A stretch of 43,158 bases of DNA, taken from an uncultured beta proteobacterium. GTDB lineage: Bacteria > Pseudomonadota > Gammaproteobacteria > Burkholderiales > Burkholderiaceae. Of this stretch, positions 31,522 through 40,158 are shown in pieces (within the stretch, counting starts at the first letter, position 1; each line of letters begins with the position of its first letter). The position numbers and the translations under genes were made by a program. The stretch spans positions 1-43,158 of the forward strand of contig CAIQHU010000174.1 of NCBI GenBank assembly GCA_903871735.1. The letters are read 5' to 3'. The notes under the pieces are model-generated. The model saw only the letters and a list, made by a program, of their open reading frames with translations. It did not search any database and was not told where the DNA came from.

Positions 31522-32286
31522 TCAGTCTTTCGAATCTTTCGTTAATTTAATTGCGTTTTCCACTGCAAGCTTGTAGTCGCGGCGGCGCTCGAAAGCCAGA
31601 TAATTATCGGCAACGTTCGGATCGGCATACTGCGCCGATGAATCTAGGCCTGTATTGACCCCATCAAGACCAGGTAATAGCGATATGCACTTAAACCACT
31701 GCTTTCTTTGAAGTTTTTCCCCAATAAATGGGTGCAAATACTTATCCAATAAGCCGGCATTAGGGTCCTCAATCTCACGAGTCAATGCTTCCAAATAAGC
31801 TGTCTTGTCCGTGCTAATCCAATCAATTGAGATATTCGCGCGAAAACATAACTCAGCATGAACAAGAAGCATGGTGCGTCCATTACCATCTAAAAAGGGA
31901 TGGCTATAAGCAAACATCCCCATAATAAATCCAGGTCTTTCTACCATTTGTTTTTTGTTTTGAGCATATGAAAGCCCCTCCTCAATCGCGCGCTGACAAT
32001 CTTTTGGATGGCAAAAATAGACTTTACCTTTGCTAATTGACCTATCTGGTAGCAAGGTATTTCGATCTTTACCCGCCCAAGGATAAAGGGCCGAGAAAAG
32101 AATGCGGTGAACCTCCAGAAAGTCACAATACGCAATTCTTTTACAATGCGCTAAAAAATCTAAAGCAGTTGGCAACTGGGCGCGAAATAGCTCGTGTTCC
32201 GTAATTTTGATAATTTCTAAATCTTTCTCGCGAGCAGTATTGCGCAGATAACCACGCGAGGTGAAGTCACCAAACGGATCAAACAC
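31522..32286 (-). CDS. Fic-domain protein (putative nucleotidyl-transferring toxin or effector) with variant motif
   Basis: A 254-residue Fic/DOC-superfamily protein. The active-site loop is [12 protein letters not shown], with His129 and the GNGR anion-binding turn at 134-137. The canonical motif ends GR-x-x-R; here the last Arg is Leu140. The flap/target-docking region is around [15 protein letters not shown] find no (S/T)xxxE(G/N) inhibitory helix in the protein, so inhibition, if any, would have to come from elsewhere. The GTG start at 32286 overlaps the upstream winged-helix gene by 8 bp, implying coupling. Family members usually transfer AMP or other phosphate-containing groups to proteins; substrate and toxicity are unknown. 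Confidence 0.88.
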   Translation of the reverse strand: MFDPFGDFTSRGYLRNTAREKDLEIIKITEHELFRAQLPTALDFLAHCKRIAYCDFLEVHRILFSALYPWAGKDRNTLLPDRSISKGKVYFCHPKDCQRAIEEGLSYAQNKKQMVERPGFIMGMFAYSHPFLDGNGRTMLLVHAELCFRANISIDWISTDKTAYLEALTREIEDPNAGLLDKYLHPFIGEKLQRKQWFKCISLLPGLDGVNTGLDSSAQYADPNVADNYLAFERRRDYKLAVENAIKLTKDSKD

Positions 32287-32785
32287 GTTTGAGGTCTCTG
32301 TGGTGTCTGATAACTAAAGCAACCATGTCTTCAGGAGTCAATTTGCCTGAGCGCGTAAGGGCAACTAATAAATCATCCGTAGAGTCACTCTGCACTTCAT
32401 CGCCGGCTAATTTCGTAACGGAACTTGCCCAGCGATCTGCGTAGATTGGATTGAAGCCAACACCCACATTTTTCGCCAAATCTCTAACGTACCGAGCAGT
32501 TGGCGTCAAACAAGTTCGCCTTCTTATATGACGTACGAATTGATTTCGTAGGTTCTTTATCCTTAAAGCGGCGCTTTCCAATAAAGTTTCCCTCCCGAAT
32601 TGCGCCACTTTAGCTGGCTTAGCGTAAATACCCCGATCAAGTTTTTCGATAAGACCACCATCCACAAGGGAACGTAAGGCAGCAGAAACCTGACTAGGAC
32701 TTCCAAAAGACTTGACGTCTAGACGCAACAAAAGCCCATCTCGACGCGGGCGAAGAGATTGCAAAATACGGTATTTGATGTTCAT
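32279..32785 (-). CDS. Winged-helix protein (DUF6088/AbiEi-like), probable partner regulator of the Fic protein
   Basis: A 168-residue basic protein. Residues 1-60 read as a winged HTH: DVKSFGSPSQVSAALRSLVDGGLIEKLDRGIYAKP, with the turn and a final GIY wing as in DUF6088 and AbiEi-type antitoxin N-domains. A mainly helical C-terminal half contains LLVALTRSGKLTPEDMVALV. It is the first gene of a two-gene unit, overlapping fic by 8 bp, as antitoxin or autoregulator genes often do. The ATG at 32785 is only six bases after a consensus -10, with no upstream ribosome site. The antitoxin role is inference from position and fold type. Confidence 0.75.
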   Translation of the reverse strand: MNIKYRILQSLRPRRDGLLLRLDVKSFGSPSQVSAALRSLVDGGLIEKLDRGIYAKPAKVAQFGRETLLESAALRIKNLRNQFVRHIRRRTCLTPTARYVRDLAKNVGVGFNPIYADRWASSVTKLAGDEVQSDSTDDLLVALTRSGKLTPEDMVALVIRHHRDLKRV

Positions 32786-32791
32786 TTGGTT

Positions 32792-32820
32792 ATTATAATT
32801 TAGATATAAATATACATCAA
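32792..32820 (-). promoter_or_regulatory. Near-consensus sigma-70 promoter of the winged-helix/fic unit, likely leaderless
   Basis: On the minus strand, TTGATG (32815-32820) and TATAAT (32792-32797, a perfect -10) are separated by exactly 17 bp. Transcription would be expected to start at or within a base or two of 32785, the first base of the ATG. The AT-rich spacer contains ATAT-TT-ATAT symmetry and two ATTGAT copies overlap the -35, possible autoregulator sites. Confidence 0.65.
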
Positions 32821-33174
32821 TATCAATTACTTATTTAATTACTTATGCTGATTTATAAACCTTTAGCTTAGTCTACAAGCATGCCGAAATTAGCTTTCTA
32901 AAGAGTATTTATAAAAAAGTGTCGACTACTTTATATCTACCACTGGGTCCGCAAAAACCGTATTACCAACTAGAATTCAGCAATTAAAATCAAATCTACG
33001 CAAATAGTTAGTAACCAGTTTTACCAAGCTCATTTGGCCTTATATTTATAGGACTTCCTATGTCTTTGTATTCTAATATTGTATGATTGAAGGTTTAACG
33101 TTGCATTTTTATTACTAAAATCAATTTACCCATAAAATATAGGGTAATTACATTTAAAAATTGTGGGGAAAAGC
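32821..33174. other. AT-rich intergenic region between the Fic module and pntAA
   Basis: About 350 bp with no supported gene. It separates the minus-strand Fic unit from the plus-strand transhydrogenase operon, so it must hold the pnt promoter. It contains many A/T runs and the TTACCC / GGGTAA dyad near the pntAA end. I could not assign a confident -35/-10 pair for pntAA. Confidence 0.6.
33126..33147. promoter_or_regulatory. Inverted repeat TTACCC-N10-GGGTAA upstream of pntAA
   Basis: TTACCC at 33126-33131 and GGGTAA at 33142-33147 form a perfect 6-base dyad with a 10-base AT-only centre. It lies 27 bp before the chosen pntAA ATG. It could be an operator for a dimeric regulator or a 5'-UTR hairpin. 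Evidence is the symmetry and position only. Confidence 0.4.
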
Positions 33175-34308
33175 ATGCGTATTGGTATTCCACTCGAAAC
33201 CAAATCAGGAGAGTCTCGTGTAGCAGCGACTCCTGAGACTGTCAAAAAGCTCATCACGGCCGGTCATAGCTTGATCATCCAAAGCCATGCGGGAGTTAAG
33301 GCCAGCATTATTGATGAGGCATTTACTGCCGCTGGAGCCACTATTGGCTCTGCTACTGAGGTATTTAGCTGTGACATCGTCTTAAAGGTTCGCGCTCCGT
33401 CAGATGATGAATTAAACCAAATGCGACCAGGAACAGTCCTCATCGGTATGCTTGATCCATTCGATTCGGCAACTATTAACGCTATGGCAGGAAAACAAAT
33501 TACTGCCTTTGCACTTGAAGCAGCGCCTCGAACAACGCGGGCTCAGAGCATGGATGTGCTCTCCTCACAAGCTAATATCGCTGGTTATAAAGCCGTTATG
33601 CTCGCTGCTAATACCTATCAGCGATTTATGCCCATGCTCATGACCGCTGCCGGTACTGTAAAAGCAGCTCGGGTTTTAATTTTAGGTGCTGGGGTTGCTG
33701 GGTTACAAGCGATTGCTACAGCGAAGCGCTTAGGGGCTGTAATTGAAGCCTCTGATGTGAGGCCCGCCGCAAAAGAACAAATTGAATCCCTTGGGGCCAA
33801 GTTTGTGGATGTGCCTTTTGAAACAGAAGAGGAAAAAGAAATTGCAAAAGGTGTTGGCGGTTATGCCCGTCCAATGCCAGCGTCCTGGATGCAAAGACAA
33901 GCGATTTTGGTGGCTGAACGAGCAAAACAAGCAGATATCGTTATTACAACTGCCCTTATCCCCGGCAGAAAAGCTCCCATGCTTTTAGCCGCAGAAACGG
34001 TACAAGCCATGAAACCAGGTTCAGTCATTGTCGACCTGGCAGCTGGAAAAGGTGAAAATGGTTCTGGAAACTGTCCTTTAACTGAAGCTGATCAAATTGT
34101 CATTAAACATGGCGTTACTCTAATTGGTCTGAGTAATCTGCCAGCAGAAGTTGCTGCCGACGCATCTGCACTTTACGCTAGAAATGTTCTGGATTTCTTG
34201 AAATTAATCGTAACAAAAGAGGCTACCTTAGCCATCCCAAGTGATGATGATATTGTCACAGCATGCTTAATGTGCCAAAACGGCCAAGTCATTCGAATTA
34301 ACAATTAA
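33175..34308 (+). CDS. pntAA: NAD(P) transhydrogenase subunit alpha part 1 (NAD(H)-binding domain I)
   Basis: A 377-residue soluble domain I of proton-translocating transhydrogenase, homologous to alanine dehydrogenase. The N-terminus [21 protein letters not shown] and the NAD-binding [19 protein letters not shown] followed by [10 protein letters not shown] are typical. A GTG 12 bp earlier (33163) is in frame; I prefer the ATG at 33175, with GGGGAA five bases upstream. It is the first of three genes, the split-alpha arrangement known from Rhodospirillum rather than the fused PntA of E. coli. The complex uses the proton gradient to drive NADPH formation. Confidence 0.95.
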   Translation: MRIGIPLETKSGESRVAATPETVKKLITAGHSLIIQSHAGVKASIIDEAFTAAGATIGSATEVFSCDIVLKVRAPSDDELNQMRPGTVLIGMLDPFDSATINAMAGKQITAFALEAAPRTTRAQSMDVLSSQANIAGYKAVMLAANTYQRFMPMLMTAAGTVKAARVLILGAGVAGLQAIATAKRLGAVIEASDVRPAAKEQIESLGAKFVDVPFETEEEKEIAKGVGGYARPMPASWMQRQAILVAERAKQADIVITTALIPGRKAPMLLAAETVQAMKPGSVIVDLAAGKGENGSGNCPLTEADQIVIKHGVTLIGLSNLPAEVAADASALYARNVLDFLKLIVTKEATLAIPSDDDIVTACLMCQNGQVIRINN

Positions 34309-34319
34309 TTAGGATCATT

Positions 34320-34634
34320 ATGGAAATTAGCTCCGGAGTTTATAACCTCATTATCTTTGTCCTAGCCATCTATGTAGGCTATCACGTTGTTTGGACAGTC
34401 ACCCCAGCACTGCATACGCCATTAATGGCGGTTACTAATGCAATCTCTGCAATTATTGTGGTGGGCGCGATGCTTGCAGCAGCTTTAACAGTCGGCCCAG
34501 TTGGCAAAGTAATGGGCACTCTGGCTGTGGCTTTGGCAGCAGTAAATATATTTGGTGGCTTCTTAGTAACGAAACGTATGCTCGAAATGTTTAAGAAGAA
34601 AGAAAAAAAAGTAACTAAGGGAGAATCAGCATGA
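34320..34634 (+). CDS. pntAB: NAD(P) transhydrogenase subunit alpha part 2 (membrane domain)
   Basis: A 104-residue protein with three or four hydrophobic helices (about residues 8-25, 37-55 and 58-80) and a Lys-rich C-terminal tail. It supplies the alpha-side part of membrane domain II. It begins 11 bp after pntAA with AGGATCATT just upstream, and its TGA overlaps the pntB ATG by 4 bp. Confidence 0.94.
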   Translation: MEISSGVYNLIIFVLAIYVGYHVVWTVTPALHTPLMAVTNAISAIIVVGAMLAAALTVGPVGKVMGTLAVALAAVNIFGGFLVTKRMLEMFKKKEKKVTKGESA

Positions 34635-36064
34635 GTATGGATTTGATTACTCTTTTATATCTAGTCGCCTCGATTTGTTTTATTCAGGCACTTAAAGGCT
34701 TATCGCATCCGACTACTTCGATTCGAGGTAATTTATTTGGGATGATCGGTATGGCAATTGCAGTTTTAACCACGGTCGGACTCATCAGTAAACTAGCGAA
34801 CACCTCTCTAACTAGTGGCTTAATGTATGTTTTAGGCGGCCTAGTTGTAGGTGGCGGTATCGGCGCAGTGATGGCTAAGCGTGTAGAAATGACGAAGATG
34901 CCTGAGCTTGTAGCATTTATGCATAGCATGATCGGCCTTGCTGCAGTATGTATTGCAATTGCCGCCGTCTCTGAACCAGAAGCATTCAATATTCCAGTTC
35001 CACTGCCGATTGGGAATCGTATTGAGTTATTCATTGGCACATTTATTGGTGCAATTACCTTCTCAGGTTCAGTCATTGCCTTTGGTAAGCTCTCGGGTAA
35101 GTATAAATTCCGGCTTTTCCAAGGAGCTCCTGTCACGTTTTCTGGTCAGCATCCCCTGAATTTGATTTTGGCTCTGGTCATGATTGGCTGTGGAATTATA
35201 TTTGCCTTTGACTCCGGAGCAAGCGCAGCTTGGACACCCTTTTTAATCATGTTGGCCATTGCCTTTGTTCTTGGTGTTCTCATCATCATTCCAATCGGTG
35301 GTGCAGATATGCCGGTAGTTGTTTCTATGCTCAACTCCTATTCGGGCTGGGCGGCTGCTGGTATTGGGTTCTCACTGAATAACTCGATGTTGATCGTAGC
35401 CGGCTCACTGGTTGGATCTTCCGGAGCGATCCTTTCTTACATCATGTGTAAGGCGATGAATCGCTCATTTTTTAATGTCATTCTTGGTGGCTTTGGGGGT
35501 GACGCGGTAACTGACCAGGGAGCAGGATCCCAAGCGCAACGGCCAGTCAAGAGTGGCTCATCTGATGATGCAGCCTTTTTAATGGGGAATGCCGAAACAC
35601 TGATTATTATTCCTGGCTACGGCTTAGCAGTCGCTAGAGCCCAACATGCTTTAAAAGAATTAACTGAAAAACTAATTCATAAAGGTGTTATTGTGAAATA
35701 TGCGATTCATCCAGTCGCGGGAAGAATGCCAGGCCATATGAACGTTCTCCTAGCAGAGGCCGAAGTGCCTTATGATCAGGTTTTTGAAATGGAAGATATT
35801 AATGGTGAATTTGCTCAAGCTGATGTGGTCTTAATTCTAGGTGCTAATGACGTAGTTAATCCTGCGGCAAGAACGCCTGGCAGCCCAATCTTTGGTATGC
35901 CTATTTTGGAAGCATATAAAGCTAAAACCGTGATTGTCAATAAACGTTCTATGGCTTCTGGTTATGCTGGCCTAGATAATGACCTTTTCTATATGGATAA
36001 AACGATGATGGTCTTTGGTGATGCAAAGAAAGTGATTGAGGATATGGTCAAGGCAGTGGAGTAG
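34631..36064 (+). CDS. pntB: NAD(P) transhydrogenase subunit beta
   Basis: A 477-residue protein with eight or nine N-terminal helices of domain II, then the NADP(H)-binding domain III. Visible motifs are [38 protein letters not shown] and [12 protein letters not shown]. It overlaps pntAB by 4 bp. The last 32 codons plus the stop lie inside a 117-bp sequence repeated at the end of the window. This gene is therefore the integration site of the downstream element, and its reading frame stays complete. By analogy with tRNA-targeting islands, the present 3' end may have been supplied by the element itself. Confidence 0.96.
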   Translation: MSMDLITLLYLVASICFIQALKGLSHPTTSIRGNLFGMIGMAIAVLTTVGLISKLANTSLTSGLMYVLGGLVVGGGIGAVMAKRVEMTKMPELVAFMHSMIGLAAVCIAIAAVSEPEAFNIPVPLPIGNRIELFIGTFIGAITFSGSVIAFGKLSGKYKFRLFQGAPVTFSGQHPLNLILALVMIGCGIIFAFDSGASAAWTPFLIMLAIAFVLGVLIIIPIGGADMPVVVSMLNSYSGWAAAGIGFSLNNSMLIVAGSLVGSSGAILSYIMCKAMNRSFFNVILGGFGGDAVTDQGAGSQAQRPVKSGSSDDAAFLMGNAETLIIIPGYGLAVARAQHALKELTEKLIHKGVIVKYAIHPVAGRMPGHMNVLLAEAEVPYDQVFEMEDINGEFAQADVVLILGANDVVNPAARTPGSPIFGMPILEAYKAKTVIVNKRSMASGYAGLDNDLFYMDKTMMVFGDAKKVIEDMVKAVE

Positions 36065-36081
36065 TATTGGCTAAGCCCTAG
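35965..36081 (+). repeat. Left attachment repeat (attL) covering the 3' end of pntB
   Basis: These 117 bp match 43042-43158 at every position (offset 7077). The first base to the left differs (A versus T). The repeat holds the last 32 codons of pntB, the TAG stop, 16 bp beyond it and the 5' arm of the terminator. The right limit is unknown because the window ends with the second copy. The crossover must lie somewhere inside. Confidence 0.9.
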
Positions 36082-36093
36082 TTATAGGGCTTT
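36073..36093 (+). terminator. Rho-independent-like terminator after pntB
   Basis: AAGCCCTA (36073-36080) and TAGGGCTT (36085-36092) form a perfect 8-bp stem with a 4-base loop, ending in only three T's. The 5' arm is inside the repeated attachment sequence and the 3' arm is outside the part visible in both copies. The element boundary therefore runs close to or through this hairpin. Confidence 0.7.
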
Positions 36094-36146
36094 CAAGCAG
36101 AAAAGAATGTGAAAGGCCTAAATCTGTCCTTATTGAAGGATAGAAC

Positions 36147-37133
36147 ATGGCAACATTTAGAAATAGGTACGGCAAATGGCAAGGCCGTGTCCAACGGAAA
36201 GGGCAAAAGCCCATCAGTAAGTCAATTCATACTAAACAAGATGCAGAGCGCTGGGCAAGGAGTCTAGAGACCGATATAGATAAGGGCGCATACACAAATA
36301 TAAATCTCGCAGAACGTACTCCATTTAAAGACGTTATCTTTCGCTACCTAGATGAGGTTTTGCCAACATTAAGACATCACAATGTTAATCAATACCGACT
36401 AAAAGCTTTGGCAAGGCATTGGATTGCACAATTAAGTATGTCAGCCCTTACCCCTACACAAGTGGGCAAATACCGTGATGAACGGCTTAAAATTGTTTCT
36501 AACGGTGCCGTGATACGAGAACTAGCCTTTATCTCAAGCATCATTAATCAGGCAAGACGTGAGTGGGGAATCAATATGACGAATCCTGTCCCACTCGTCA
36601 AAAAACCATCAACTCCAGCGGGAAGAAATCGCATACTCAACGAGGCTGAACTGAACCGCCTATTAGAGGCCTGTAAGCCGAGGGTTAAGAACGGGAATAT
36701 ATGGGTATATCCTTTAGTGCAATTTGCCTTAGCTACGGCTATGAGGCGAGGAGAAATCCTTGGTTTACGATGGTCAGATATCAACTTTGAAAAACGAACT
36801 GCATTTATACCAATGACTAAAAATGGGATGCCACGAACTGTACCTTTCTCCAGCAAAGCGATTGAATTACTTCAGCAGCTACCACGCAGCATGAGCGGGT
36901 ATGTTTATCCTATTGAAGGTCCTACTCTATCAGCAAGCTTTCACCGTGCAAGAACAAAGGCTAAATTAGAGGACTTTCATTTTCATGATTTAAGGCATAT
37001 GGCAATTTCACGAATGGCGGAGAAGTTACCAAATCTAATTGAACTTTCAGCAGTGTCTGGTCATAAAAGTTTGGCGATGTTGAAGCGGTACTATCACCCT
37101 AATCCTGAATTATTAGCTGAAAAACTAGGTTAA
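36147..37133 (+). CDS. int: Tyrosine-type site-specific integrase
   Basis: A 328-residue phage-type tyrosine recombinase. The catalytic set is visible: R200 (AMRRGEILGL), K225 in the TKNG beta-hairpin, H280 and R283 (HDLRH), H306 (SGHKS) and the nucleophile Y315, nine residues after H306. An N-terminal arm-binding domain (about 1-55, basic, GKWQGRVQRKGQKP) and a core-binding SAM-like domain (about 58-145) precede it. AAGGA lies about 7 nt before the ATG. It starts 66 bp inside attL, as for integrases that target gene 3' ends, and probably catalyses insertion and excision at the pntB repeat. Confidence 0.95.
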   Translation: MATFRNRYGKWQGRVQRKGQKPISKSIHTKQDAERWARSLETDIDKGAYTNINLAERTPFKDVIFRYLDEVLPTLRHHNVNQYRLKALARHWIAQLSMSALTPTQVGKYRDERLKIVSNGAVIRELAFISSIINQARREWGINMTNPVPLVKKPSTPAGRNRILNEAELNRLLEACKPRVKNGNIWVYPLVQFALATAMRRGEILGLRWSDINFEKRTAFIPMTKNGMPRTVPFSSKAIELLQQLPRSMSGYVYPIEGPTLSASFHRARTKAKLEDFHFHDLRHMAISRMAEKLPNLIELSAVSGHKSLAMLKRYYHPNPELLAEKLG

Positions 37134-37151
37134 TTCTGATAATCTAACCCG

Positions 37152-37589
37152 ATGGGCATCAGAGATATAAAACTTAAAGATAGAATTCGTCTAGCAAAAT
37201 TTCCCTTTGGAAAAAGACAGCTAGCCTTTGACATTGCTTGGGAGGGTGTCAAAAACTTTAGGGAGTATCAATCTCCCAAGTACTATAGCCATACAGGGAA
37301 AGCCATTAAAAAGCCCTCTATTTTTCACAAGCCAAGTCGTGGTAGGTATAACCAGAAAGATGCTAGAACTATTCTGATTTCAGCTTTGGCAAGAGCTTGG
37401 CAACTTGGATTTAATGAAAACCCAACTTTGAATCACCAAAGGGATACTGACTCCCCTTTTGCAATTTTCGCTATCCCAATCCTAGGTTATGAGGGTATTG
37501 GTAAACCCCACCAGCATCTTGAAGAATATTGGTCAATTAGAAAATATGAATGGTTAAATAAAAAAAGGCGACTTTTCGGGGGGAGTTAA
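37152..37589 (+). CDS. Uncharacterised island protein, 145 residues
   Basis: No family recognised. The protein is basic and rich in aromatic residues, with KPSIFHKPSRGRYNQKDART in the middle and a C-terminal EEYWSIRKYEWLNKKRRL stretch. It has no signal peptide, membrane helix or Cys motif. It begins 18 bp after the integrase stop in the same direction, so it is probably co-transcribed and may assist integration, control or replication; this is position only. The open frame is clean, with no frameshift sign. Confidence 0.7.
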   Translation: MGIRDIKLKDRIRLAKFPFGKRQLAFDIAWEGVKNFREYQSPKYYSHTGKAIKKPSIFHKPSRGRYNQKDARTILISALARAWQLGFNENPTLNHQRDTDSPFAIFAIPILGYEGIGKPHQHLEEYWSIRKYEWLNKKRRLFGGS

Positions 37590-37638
37590 CCGAATTCACA
37601 GATGGGACGATAGGTCATGTTAACTACGGAGCCATATC

Positions 37639-37866
37639 ATGCCTTACAAAAAGAAGCAAAGCCCTACTGAGCCTTTAGCTGTAGATTCTCAATCAGCTGC
37701 CCAAATAATAGATATTCAACCATCATCGCTTGAAAAAGATAGGCGAGAAGGGCACCTTCAAATTCCTTTTATCAAAGCGGGTAGACGAGTCATTTATCAA
37801 CTCGCTGACCTTCGCATATGGCTTGAACAAAATAAACAAATACCATCTTCAAATAGGCGGTACTAA
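37639..37866 (+). CDS. Excisionase/AlpA-like helix-turn-helix protein
   Basis: A 75-residue protein with a MerR-type HTH_17 fold: SAAQIIDIQPSSLEKDRREG, then IPFIKAGRRVIYQLADLRIWLEQN, the typical recognition-wing-DLxxWL ending. Such proteins act as recombination directionality factors or as activators of integrase or replication genes. GGAG lies 7 nt before the ATG. Its stop shares one base with the primase ATG (37866), so the two are coupled, favouring a role in switching on replication together with excision. Confidence 0.85.
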   Translation: MPYKKKQSPTEPLAVDSQSAAQIIDIQPSSLEKDRREGHLQIPFIKAGRRVIYQLADLRIWLEQNKQIPSSNRRY

Positions 37867-38816
37867 TGACTACTCCTATAATACCGCCGGTTAAACCGCA
37901 GCGCATCCCTCAAGCCATGCAATCAAAAGACGCGTGGATTAATTGGAAAGCTGGAATGCTTGATGCCCGTGGAAAATTCCCAAAATACCCAATATGCCCA
38001 ATGAATGGCTACAAGATTGATGCTCACAACAAGGCTAATCAAATCAGCTTTAAAGAGGCAATGCTAAATGCTAGTCAACTTCACATTAATGGGATTGGGT
38101 TTGTACTGGATGGCAGTCCAATTACAACTGATAGGGATGGATTGCCATACTATTTAGCTGGGGTTGACATTGATTTCAACGCAAATCTAAGTCCTGCCGA
38201 TGTTCACAAGATTTGGCTAAGCTTGAGCTGCCCGTATATTGAAACTTCACCAAGTGGTCGTGGCGTACGTATTTTTTGCTTGACTAAGCGACAAATTCCA
38301 AACAGAAACAAAAACGGATATGAGGTGTACTCATCAAAAAGATTTTTAACAGTAACGGGCTGGGACGCTAAAGGAAATCTTATCGATTGCACTGACACGC
38401 TTGAGCTGCTAATTAAATCTTGGTTCCCTGTTAGGCTGACCTCACCGATTAGCAAAGCCAAATCAAAAACCTTAAATACTTACCCTCCAGAAGATACTCC
38501 AAGGAACAAAGCGTGGGTAATCGAGCTACTTTCATTTATTGACCCTGACTGTGGCTATGATGACTACCGCAATGTCATTTGGGCATTAGAGGCTACTGGC
38601 TGGAACTGTATCGATGACATTCAACGCAAATGGAGTTTAGGTGCGCCAAACAGATTTAATGAAGATGCTCTAACGGTCATCAAAGCATCATTCGACCATA
38701 GAGATGGCGGTATCACATTTGGAAGTTTGGTTCACTATGCACGACTTGGTGGGTATCAGAGACCACCTGAGCGTCCTACAGTAGTTATCGAGGTGTTGTA
38801 TGAGCGCAGTTATTAA
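37866..38816 (+). CDS. PrimPol-type primase with PriCT-2 domain (NrS-1 polymerase-like)
   Basis: A 316-residue protein. Residues about 20-185 resemble the archaeo-eukaryotic primase core of NrS-1/phage primase-polymerases: INGIGFVL, then the metal-binding GVDIDF (D101, D103), SPSGRGVRIF (128-137) and the RFLTVTG strand (159-165). The position often held by His in the second motif is Arg135. Residues about 215-300 match a PriCT-2 domain (IDPDCGYDDYRNVIWALEATGW). It overlaps the helicase gene by 17 bp in another frame; many relatives fuse the two, so this is a split version. Probably makes primers, or short DNA, for element replication. Confidence 0.85.
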   Translation: MTTPIIPPVKPQRIPQAMQSKDAWINWKAGMLDARGKFPKYPICPMNGYKIDAHNKANQISFKEAMLNASQLHINGIGFVLDGSPITTDRDGLPYYLAGVDIDFNANLSPADVHKIWLSLSCPYIETSPSGRGVRIFCLTKRQIPNRNKNGYEVYSSKRFLTVTGWDAKGNLIDCTDTLELLIKSWFPVRLTSPISKAKSKTLNTYPPEDTPRNKAWVIELLSFIDPDCGYDDYRNVIWALEATGWNCIDDIQRKWSLGAPNRFNEDALTVIKASFDHRDGGITFGSLVHYARLGGYQRPPERPTVVIEVLYERSY

Positions 38817-40158
38817 TATGCCACTCGGGATTGCTTTAAACTCCTTGCAAATATTACAGTCTGAGTATGCCTTACTCGAGATTAGTGGCAAATATGGGGT
38901 AATTCAAAAATCTGATTTGTTATGGCACCCAGGCATGTCATCTGCCCCAACCTTGCGAGTGTTTTATGGCACAGAATCTAGAACATTATTTGTACGTCGG
39001 CTTCAAACAATTGCATCCACTATGGAACCTGGGGTTGTAATAAAGGATTTCTTTCAAAGTCCAAATACCTCGGTTTATCGAAACTTAGCTTTCTCACCAG
39101 TCGCTGTAGCCGCAGACACTTTAAATCTATGGCATGGTATGACTGCCTTACCACAGAAAGGAACATGGACAACACTCCGTCAGTACATAGAAAATGTTTT
39201 ATGCTCATCTGACAAAGACGCCTACCAGTACTTCATTCATTATTTGGCACATATGTTTCAAAAGCCAGAAGAAAAGCCTGGCGTAATGATAGTTATGCTT
39301 GGCGGCCAAGGTGTTGGCAAAGGCACTCTTGAAATCATTTTAAGAAAAATATTTGCAGCTACTACGCTCATGGTCAGCGATGTAGACTCTGTTGTTGGTC
39401 GGTTTAATTCATGTTTAGAACGTGCCTACGTTGTCTTCATGGATGAAGCTTTGTTTAAGGGGGATAAAAAATCAACGGACCGTCTTAAAAACTTTGTTAC
39501 AGCCAAACATATACAGATTGAAGCCAAGCACCAGCCTGAGCGCTCAATTGAGAGCTTCCATCGCTTTTTTGCAGCCAGCAATAGCCAACACTTTGCCAAC
39601 ACCGAGTATGACGATAGGCGAATGTTTTACTTGAAAGTATCAGAGCAATTTAAAGGTAATCACGAGTACTGGAATGCGCTACACAAAGCCATACGGGAGG
39701 GCGAAGTTGAAGCTATGGTGCATGACCTCTTAGCCTTAGATTTAACTGATTTTGTGCCAGGAAACAGGCCAGCATCTAAAGAATTGCTTCATCAAAAAAT
39801 TCAATCTCTACCTTCTTTTGAGCGATTTTGGTTTGGCGCATTGTGGGATGGAGAAACATATGAGCTAAGAGCTTATTCAAATTCATGTTCGCATAGCGAG
39901 TGGCAGGCAGATTACTTTTGGAAATCAAAGGATATTCTTGAGGTGTATGAACATAAAAGTCGAGCTGAGCGTTATCACACCAAATTAAATGGGCGAGATG
40001 TTGCCGAAGCCCTGCGCACGATATGCCCAACTGCCAAGCTAAGCAGAAGAATGGAGAATGGCGATAGGGCTAATGGTTATGACCTACCTGACCTTGCTAC
40101 TGCACGCACTGAGTTTGCAGCCTATTTAGGTGGTGGTATTTCATGGCCAGACGTTTAA
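38800..40158 (+). CDS. SF3-type replicative helicase (DUF5906 family)
   Basis: A 452-residue AAA+/superfamily 3 helicase. Walker A is GGQGVGKGT (168-176), Walker B VVFMDEA (211-217), motif C FFAASN (256-261), with an arginine-finger candidate in DDRRMF (271-276). The N-terminal 110 residues resemble the linker found between primase and helicase in fused proteins; the C-terminal part is likely a DNA-binding winged domain. Start supported by GAGG about 8 nt before the ATG at 38800. With the preceding primase it should unwind and prime the element's origin. P4 alpha protein is the functional analogue. Confidence 0.92.
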   Translation: MSAVINMPLGIALNSLQILQSEYALLEISGKYGVIQKSDLLWHPGMSSAPTLRVFYGTESRTLFVRRLQTIASTMEPGVVIKDFFQSPNTSVYRNLAFSPVAVAADTLNLWHGMTALPQKGTWTTLRQYIENVLCSSDKDAYQYFIHYLAHMFQKPEEKPGVMIVMLGGQGVGKGTLEIILRKIFAATTLMVSDVDSVVGRFNSCLERAYVVFMDEALFKGDKKSTDRLKNFVTAKHIQIEAKHQPERSIESFHRFFAASNSQHFANTEYDDRRMFYLKVSEQFKGNHEYWNALHKAIREGEVEAMVHDLLALDLTDFVPGNRPASKELLHQKIQSLPSFERFWFGALWDGETYELRAYSNSCSHSEWQADYFWKSKDILEVYEHKSRAERYHTKLNGRDVAEALRTICPTAKLSRRMENGDRANGYDLPDLATARTEFAAYLGGGISWPDV

